Part shown: piece by piece, positions 37,127-42,059 of the stretch
How the letters are laid out: every line of letters begins with the position of its first letter
Position numbering within the stretch: the first letter of the stretch is position 1
Assembly: GCA_030655145.1 (NCBI GenBank)
Contig: JAURWD010000219.1
Span: 1-42,059, forward strand
Source of the DNA: Ferruginibacter sp.
GTDB taxonomy: Bacteria > Bacteroidota > Bacteroidia > Chitinophagales > Chitinophagaceae
Direction of reading: 5' to 3'
DNA length: 42,059 bases
Program-made: the position numbers and the translations under genes
Notes under the pieces: model-generated
Databases searched by the model: none
Told to the model about the DNA's origin: nothing
The model's input: the letters and a program-made list of their open reading frames with translations, nothing else

Positions 37127-40100
37127 TTGAGAAGATCCACACATAATTTCACCTCGCTGCTTTTGCTTGCAATCCTGCTCTGGAAATGGATTCCAGCGAA
37201 AGCGCAGTCATATTATTTCAGGCACTACCAGGTGGAGAATGGCCTTTCCAACAACACTGTTTTCTGCAGCACCCAGGATTCGTCGGGCTTTCTCTGGTTT
37301 GGAACGAAGGATGGATTGAATCGTTTTGACGGCTATCACTTCAAACAGTACAACATTCGCAACGTCGGGTTTAGCATGACGCCCGACATGATCACTTCGA
37401 TGACCGTGGATCGAAAAAACACCCTCTGGGTCGGCAGCCAGAAAGGACTTTTTTATTTTGACCGCCAAACAGAATCGCTGGTAAGTTTTATTGATTCCCT
37501 CGCCTGGATCAATAACATGCAGTTAGATAATAACGGGCAACTCTGGTTCATATCAGCGGTTATGCTTTGCCGTTATGATTTCAACACAAAAACACTCACA
37601 CGTTTTCCGGAAGCGAATTTTTTCCAGGCAACGGCGATCACAAAAACGCAGGATGGAGAAATCTGGATCTCAACACCAAACGGTTACCTGCAACGGTATG
37701 ATGCGGCCCAGAAAAAATTCCAGGCATACAATGTTTTTGAACACTCCCCTGCCGCCATATCCAATTGGATACAAAAAATATATGCGGATAGTAACCGCGC
37801 CATATTTGTCGGCACTGCAAGCCAGGGATTAAAGAAGTTTGACCTTGCGTCAAAAACATACACAGATATTCTCACTTACAACGAAGACAAAACGACCGTT
37901 CACATCCGCGACATTGCCCGGTATAAGGGTGATGAGTTTTGGTTTGCATCTGAATCGGGCATTTTTATCCTCGACAATTCAACGGGAAAATTTACGAACC
38001 TGAAAAAGAAATCACTTGACCCGTACTCACTCTCCGATAACGCCTTGTATTCCTTATGCAAGGATTCTGAGGGAGGTATCTGGGCGGGCACTTATTTCGG
38101 CGGCATCAACTATTATTCGGAGCAGTACACTGTGTTCCGAAAATACTTCCCCGACAATTCCGGCAGTTCGATCAGTGGTAGCGCCGTTCGCGAGATCTGC
38201 GAGGACAGTATTGGAAATCTGTGGATCGGAACTGAAGATGCCGGTCTCAACAAATTAAATTTAGCTACCGGGGCCATTACGCAATTCAAACCTTCGGGCA
38301 AACGCACAGACATTGCCTACTCAAACATTCATGGCTTGCTGGTTTCCGGCAAGGAGTTGTGGATCGGCTTGTTCGACTATGGGCTCGACATCATGGACGT
38401 ACAATCCGGCAAGGTGATCAGGCACTACGAATCGGGCCCGGGCAAACATGAATTGAAAAATAGCTTTATTGTCACCATGCTGAAAACCCGTTCCAGTGAA
38501 ATCTATGTTGGCACGGGTGCCGGTATCTATCATTTCAATAAACAACTAAATGGCTTTGATAAAATAACGGCGGTGGCAGAAAATATTTTTGTCGCGGCCT
38601 TGCTGGAAGATAAAGCAGGAACCATTTGGGTGGGCACACATGGCAACGGCGTTTTCTATTTTAAACCCGGCACCAACGAACACGGTCATTTTGATACCGA
38701 CCCGGCTGTCGAAAACGGGCTTACCAATAACATCATCAATGCCTTGTTTGAAGACAGCAAAAAGAATTTGTGGATTGCGACGGAAGGTGGCGGGCTCATC
38801 AAGCTGGATTCGGCGAGAAAAACTTTTAGCAGCGTAACAACGCAACAAGGTTTGCCAAGTAATTTTATTTTCAAAGTACTGGAGGACGATGCGCAGCAAT
38901 TATGGATCACAACCTCTAGAGGGCTTGTAAAATACGATCCGGGTTCAGCCGCTGTTATTATCTACACAAAGGACAATGGACTCTTAAATGACCAGTTCAA
39001 TTACAATTCAGGCTATAAAGATGATAATGGAAACTTATACTTTGGAAGTGTAAAAGGCATGATCCGGTTTCGGCCGGACGCATTCAGGCATACTGCGTCT
39101 ACCCCTCCTGTTTATATCACCGCCTTCCAGGTAAAGAACAAAGAACTGGAGATCGACAAAGACAGTTCCTTCCTCAAGCAATCGATCATTTTCACTGATG
39201 AGATAACGCTGCCGTACGACCAGTCTTCCATCAGCATCGACTTTGCTGCGCTCGGGTACATATCGCCAGAGATGACGGCATACCGGTATTTTTTAAAGGG
39301 CCTGGATAAAGAATGGACAGACATAAAACCCAACCGGAAAATATATTTCACCAACCTTGCGCCGGGCAAATACGTGTTCCGGCTAAAGGCCGCAATCAAT
39401 GGTGTTTGGGGACAACAGGAAAAGCAACTCATCATCCGGATCCTGCCGCCGTTTTGGGCAACCTGGTGGGCCTACCTCCTATACATCATTTTAGCGGCGG
39501 TACTTGGGTGGTACTTATTAAGGACCTATCACATCATCGTGCAAGACAAAAAAGAGAAAGAAATTTATGAGGCGAAAATTGATTTCTTTACCAATGTTGC
39601 ACACGAGATCCGCACACCGCTAACCTTGATAAAAGGGCCCGTGGACAACCTGTTGGAAAAAGTTGAACAGGTACCCGAAATTAAAGACGATGTGTTAACA
39701 ATGGATCGAAATACCAATCGCCTCATCGCCCTCATCACGCAGATCCTCGATTTTAGGCAAACAGAAACAAAAGGCTTTAGCATCAATTTCGCCAGGGTAA
39801 ACATTACCGACCTGCTCCAGGATTTTCACCAAACGTTCGCCAACCTGGCACACAAGAAAAAACTGCAGTACACTATTGAAGTACCAACCGAAGAAGTGGT
39901 CGCCTTTGCCGACGAGGAAGCATTGAATAAGATCCTGAGCAACCTGTACAACAATGCGATCAAATACGCGGAAGCCAATGTTACCGTACGTTTGCTGCTT
40001 GATACTGACCAAGCCGACAGTTTTATCATCGAATTTTTTAATGACGGGCCATTGATCCCGGAAGATATGAGTCAGAAGATCTTTGAGCCATTTTATCGGT

Positions 40101-40279
40101 TAAAAGAAGTGATAAAAAAACAAGGTACCGGCCTGGGCCTTGCATTGGCCAGGTCACTCGCGGAACTTCACGGCGGGAAGCTGTACCTGAAAGAACAACA
40201 GCCCCCTTCCAATGTATTTGTATTGACAATCCCGCTAAAAACGGACGGCTTCACAAAAGCAAAATTTAAACTAAAATGA
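37127..40279 (+). CDS. Propeller-containing sensor histidine kinase of an HTCS-like system (split form)
   Basis: A 1050-residue membrane kinase that senses glycan fragments in the periplasm. The start is a TTG at 37127: no in-frame ATG lies nearby upstream, and this start gives a proper signal peptide (to about residue 27, AKAQ). About fourteen blade motifs of the LWFGTxxGLxxFD type can be counted between residues 55 and 660, as for two seven-bladed propellers. Next come a Y_Y_Y domain (about 690-775), one membrane helix (about 780-803), HisKA with H826 in NVAHEIRTPL and HATPase_c (about 930-1040, NNAIKYA, NDGPLIPE, GTGLGLALA). Bacteroides relatives continue into REC and AraC domains, but here the chain stops and these are in the next gene. 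It is divergent from susC. Confidence 0.93.
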   Translation: MRRSTHNFTSLLLLAILLWKWIPAKAQSYYFRHYQVENGLSNNTVFCSTQDSSGFLWFGTKDGLNRFDGYHFKQYNIRNVGFSMTPDMITSMTVDRKNTLWVGSQKGLFYFDRQTESLVSFIDSLAWINNMQLDNNGQLWFISAVMLCRYDFNTKTLTRFPEANFFQATAITKTQDGEIWISTPNGYLQRYDAAQKKFQAYNVFEHSPAAISNWIQKIYADSNRAIFVGTASQGLKKFDLASKTYTDILTYNEDKTTVHIRDIARYKGDEFWFASESGIFILDNSTGKFTNLKKKSLDPYSLSDNALYSLCKDSEGGIWAGTYFGGINYYSEQYTVFRKYFPDNSGSSISGSAVREICEDSIGNLWIGTEDAGLNKLNLATGAITQFKPSGKRTDIAYSNIHGLLVSGKELWIGLFDYGLDIMDVQSGKVIRHYESGPGKHELKNSFIVTMLKTRSSEIYVGTGAGIYHFNKQLNGFDKITAVAENIFVAALLEDKAGTIWVGTHGNGVFYFKPGTNEHGHFDTDPAVENGLTNNIINALFEDSKKNLWIATEGGGLIKLDSARKTFSSVTTQQGLPSNFIFKVLEDDAQQLWITTSRGLVKYDPGSAAVIIYTKDNGLLNDQFNYNSGYKDDNGNLYFGSVKGMIRFRPDAFRHTASTPPVYITAFQVKNKELEIDKDSSFLKQSIIFTDEITLPYDQSSISIDFAALGYISPEMTAYRYFLKGLDKEWTDIKPNRKIYFTNLAPGKYVFRLKAAINGVWGQQEKQLIIRILPPFWATWWAYLLYIILAAVLGWYLLRTYHIIVQDKKEKEIYEAKIDFFTNVAHEIRTPLTLIKGPVDNLLEKVEQVPEIKDDVLTMDRNTNRLIALITQILDFRQTETKGFSINFARVNITDLLQDFHQTFANLAHKKKLQYTIEVPTEEVVAFADEEALNKILSNLYNNAIKYAEANVTVRLLLDTDQADSFIIEFFNDGPLIPEDMSQKIFEPFYRLKEVIKKQGTGLGLALARSLAELHGGKLYLKEQQPPSNVFVLTIPLKTDGFTKAKFKLK

Positions 40280-41067
40280 CGAGCGTATTGCTACCCATTA
40301 TTCTCCTTGTCGACGACAATGAAGAGATACTCGAGTTTCTCGAACGAACCTTGAGTTCAAAGTACGCCATCATAAAAGCGGAGGATGGGCGCCAGGCATT
40401 GCAGGCATTGGAAACAGCGGCCGTGCAGTTAGTGATAAGCGATGTGATGATGCCGGTGATGGATGGCTTTGAATTATGCAAGATCATTAAGACGACCATT
40501 GAATATTCGCACATCCCGGTCATACTCCTGACCGCGAAAAATACGATTCAGTCAAAAGTCGAAGGATTGGAACTCGGTGCCGATGCCTACATCGAAAAGC
40601 CATTTTCAAAAGAACATTTGCAGGCACAGATCGCAAGCCTCCTAAACAATCGAAACATGGTGCGGGAGTACTTTGCAAATTCGCCCCTCGTACACATCAA
40701 GAGCATGGCGCATTCCAAAGCAGATGAACGATTTCTTGAAACCCTGAATGATACAATTTGCAAAAACATGGAAGATGTAAATCTTGATGTGGAGAAGCTG
40801 GCGAAGATCATGAACATGAGCCGCATCACGCTTTATCGTAAGATCAAAGACATCTCGGTGCTCACCCCGATTGAGGTCATCAACATCACGCGCCTGAAAA
40901 AAGCAGCCGAACTACTGGCCGAAGGAGATCATAAAATTTACGAAATATCCTACATGGTTGGGTTTAGTTCGCAGAGCAATTTTGCAAGAAATTTCCAGAA
41001 GCAATTTAACATCACTCCTACCGAATACATGCATTCAAAACAAGGTGAAAAAAAGAAACCTCATTAG
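40276..41067 (+). CDS. Response regulator, REC plus AraC-type DNA-binding domain
   Basis: A 263-residue partner of the preceding kinase, overlapping it by ATGA. The receiver (about 8-125) has VDDNEE, phospho-acceptor D56 in VISDVMMP, T86 in LLTAK and K108 in YIEKPF. The AraC-type region (about 160-255) has LAKIMNMSRITLYRKIKDI (first HTH) and ISYMVGFSSQSNFARNFQKQ (second HTH), ending ITPTEYM. Both parts are exactly what follows the kinase in fused HTCS proteins. The frame has a TAA at 40267, just before its ATG, so it is not simply a frameshifted tail. It most likely activates the divergent susC promoter. Confidence 0.94.
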   Translation: MTSVLLPIILLVDDNEEILEFLERTLSSKYAIIKAEDGRQALQALETAAVQLVISDVMMPVMDGFELCKIIKTTIEYSHIPVILLTAKNTIQSKVEGLELGADAYIEKPFSKEHLQAQIASLLNNRNMVREYFANSPLVHIKSMAHSKADERFLETLNDTICKNMEDVNLDVEKLAKIMNMSRITLYRKIKDISVLTPIEVINITRLKKAAELLAEGDHKIYEISYMVGFSSQSNFARNFQKQFNITPTEYMHSKQGEKKKPH

Positions 41068-41282
41068 GCGATGGTTAGCTGTTTTTTTGTTTCAGGCTTC
41101 AGTTCGCTCTTCAGCTTCATTGGCGTCGCACGTTTGAACAGCTGAATGGTGAGCATCGCCCGGCAACATCAAATAACTTTCGTAAAATCCTGAAACTTTT
41201 TCTGTCGATCCCTATTGCGCGTTACTCCAACCTTACCATTTCGTTTCTACGTCAGCGTTAGTGCTGCAGCAATTGATAGATA

Positions 41283-42002
41283 CTAACTACCGGCCGGTCT
41301 ATCCTCCCGATTTTTTTTAGCCAGGCTTTGCTTAAATTTTTTGAAGCGGGAAACATGTTGCGCCGTATCCGTCTTAAAAGGGAAGAAATCTAATACGTCG
41401 TATTTCCAGATGTTAGTCGGGAAAATCACGACCATGTTGGCTGTCTTTTTTCCAATATTTTTAAACGCATGCGGTACACCCGGCGGGATGTTCACCATAT
41501 AGGGCGCCTTGATCGTAAACATGGTGTCGCCCAGGGCATACAGGATATCGCCTTCCAACAACACATGCGATTCTTCCCCGTCGTGGGAATGCATTGGTGG
41601 CGCACCGCCGGGGTACGTTTCCGTGATCCCGATCGTAAGATTTTTATAGCCATGATGCTGGCCCTCCATCACGTGCACATACTCTCCCGGCCCGGGATTG
41701 ATCACGGGAAGCTGATCAAGTTTAACCGCGTGACTTGAAAAATATTTCATCTCTGCAGGCACAAATGGTCCGGGCACTGTTCGCTGTTCCAATACTTTCA
41801 ATTGGTGATGTTGGGCGTTGAGGGAGGCGATCACTGAGTCAGGAACCTTTTTCGCTTCCGCCACCAGGCCACTGATTGAAAAAGTTTCTTTTGTTTGTTC
41901 GGTCGCAACGGTGGTTGAACTATCCTCCTTCACTGGCTCAGCACAGGAGTGCAGCAGGTAGAGGGATATAACAACCGGGAAGAAAAATGATTGAATGCGC
42001 AT
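41283..42002 (-). CDS. Cupin-domain lipoprotein
   Basis: A 239-residue protein counted from the ATG at 42000-42002, chosen because it begins a lipoprotein leader (MRIQSFFFP, C20 in LLHSCAEP). A start at 42047 would add 15 residues before it. A polar tether and helical segment precede the barrel. Cupin motif 1 is HSHDGEE (H138, H140, E144) and motif 2 is PPGVPHAFKN (H178), so a metal site is complete. The C-terminal 35 residues are very basic. The role is unknown. It is convergent with the AraC-type regulator, and the window ends just upstream, so its promoter is not fully visible. Confidence 0.75.
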   Translation of the reverse strand: MRIQSFFFPVVISLYLLHSCAEPVKEDSSTTVATEQTKETFSISGLVAEAKKVPDSVIASLNAQHHQLKVLEQRTVPGPFVPAEMKYFSSHAVKLDQLPVINPGPGEYVHVMEGQHHGYKNLTIGITETYPGGAPPMHSHDGEESHVLLEGDILYALGDTMFTIKAPYMVNIPPGVPHAFKNIGKKTANMVVIFPTNIWKYDVLDFFPFKTDTAQHVSRFKKFKQSLAKKNREDRPAGS

Positions 42003-42059
42003 ATCTGTCGATTTAGGGTTGACCTGGTAAAAAGTTCCGCTGATCATTTCGAAATAACT

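Noticed and set aside
40260..40280. Programmed -1 frameshift fusing kinase and regulator
   Set aside because: There is no slippery heptamer in the kinase frame, and a TAA occurs in the regulator frame just before its ATG; coupled re-initiation at ATGA explains the overlap.

Overview
The window looks like a chromosomal segment of a Bacteroidota bacterium, most likely Chitinophagaceae or a close relative. The basis is a SusC/SusD pair with a TonB-box-like DEVVVIGYG motif, a two-component system with a 14-blade periplasmic propeller, LytS/LytTR pairs, lipoproteins whose cysteine is followed by polar or charged residues, and start codons with AT-rich leaders rather than Shine-Dalgarno sites. The genus is inference. 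I see no rRNA, tRNA, CRISPR, IS element or phage genes.

Left part (1-13.4 kb): the 5' part of a secreted GH97 alpha-glucosidase, a small cupin, a PQQ-type sugar dehydrogenase lipoprotein, a LacI regulator, and a LytS/LytTR pair. These are followed by a small oxidative set: a vanadium-haloperoxidase-fold protein with two recognisable repeats, an intradiol dioxygenase lipoprotein and a pirin-like bicupin. A second LytS/LytTR pair and a GNAT acetyltransferase close the region.

Middle (13.6-19.2 kb): two large convergent multi-PAS histidine kinases with no response regulator beside them.

Right part (19.5-41.1 kb): a polysaccharide utilisation locus. On the minus strand, in transcription order, it has susC, susD, a DUF3823 lipoprotein, a gap with two hairpins, then GH2, a CehA/McbA-like PHP metallohydrolase, a DUF4964/5127/4965/1793 glutaminase-like protein and a clan-A (GH5-like) glycosidase. 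Then come a LacI regulator and a GH127-type enzyme with the Zn/Cys active-site signature. Divergent from susC is a two-component system that is normally one fused protein in Bacteroides (HTCS). Here it is split into a propeller-kinase and a REC-AraC regulator joined by an ATGA overlap. The 245-bp divergent region holds a LacI-type palindrome, a TCTCAAAA/TTTTGAGA dyad and AATGTT repeats, which suggests two layers of control. A cupin lipoprotein ends the window.

How it may work (inference): SusCD imports a glycan fragment that the propeller kinase senses. The secreted GH2, GH5-like and GH127 enzymes cut it, and the PHP-like and DUF4965 proteins act on non-sugar or unusual linkages. The GH127 plus GH2 combination would fit beta-L-arabinofuranosyl/galactosyl plant cell-wall material, but the sequence alone does not fix the substrate.
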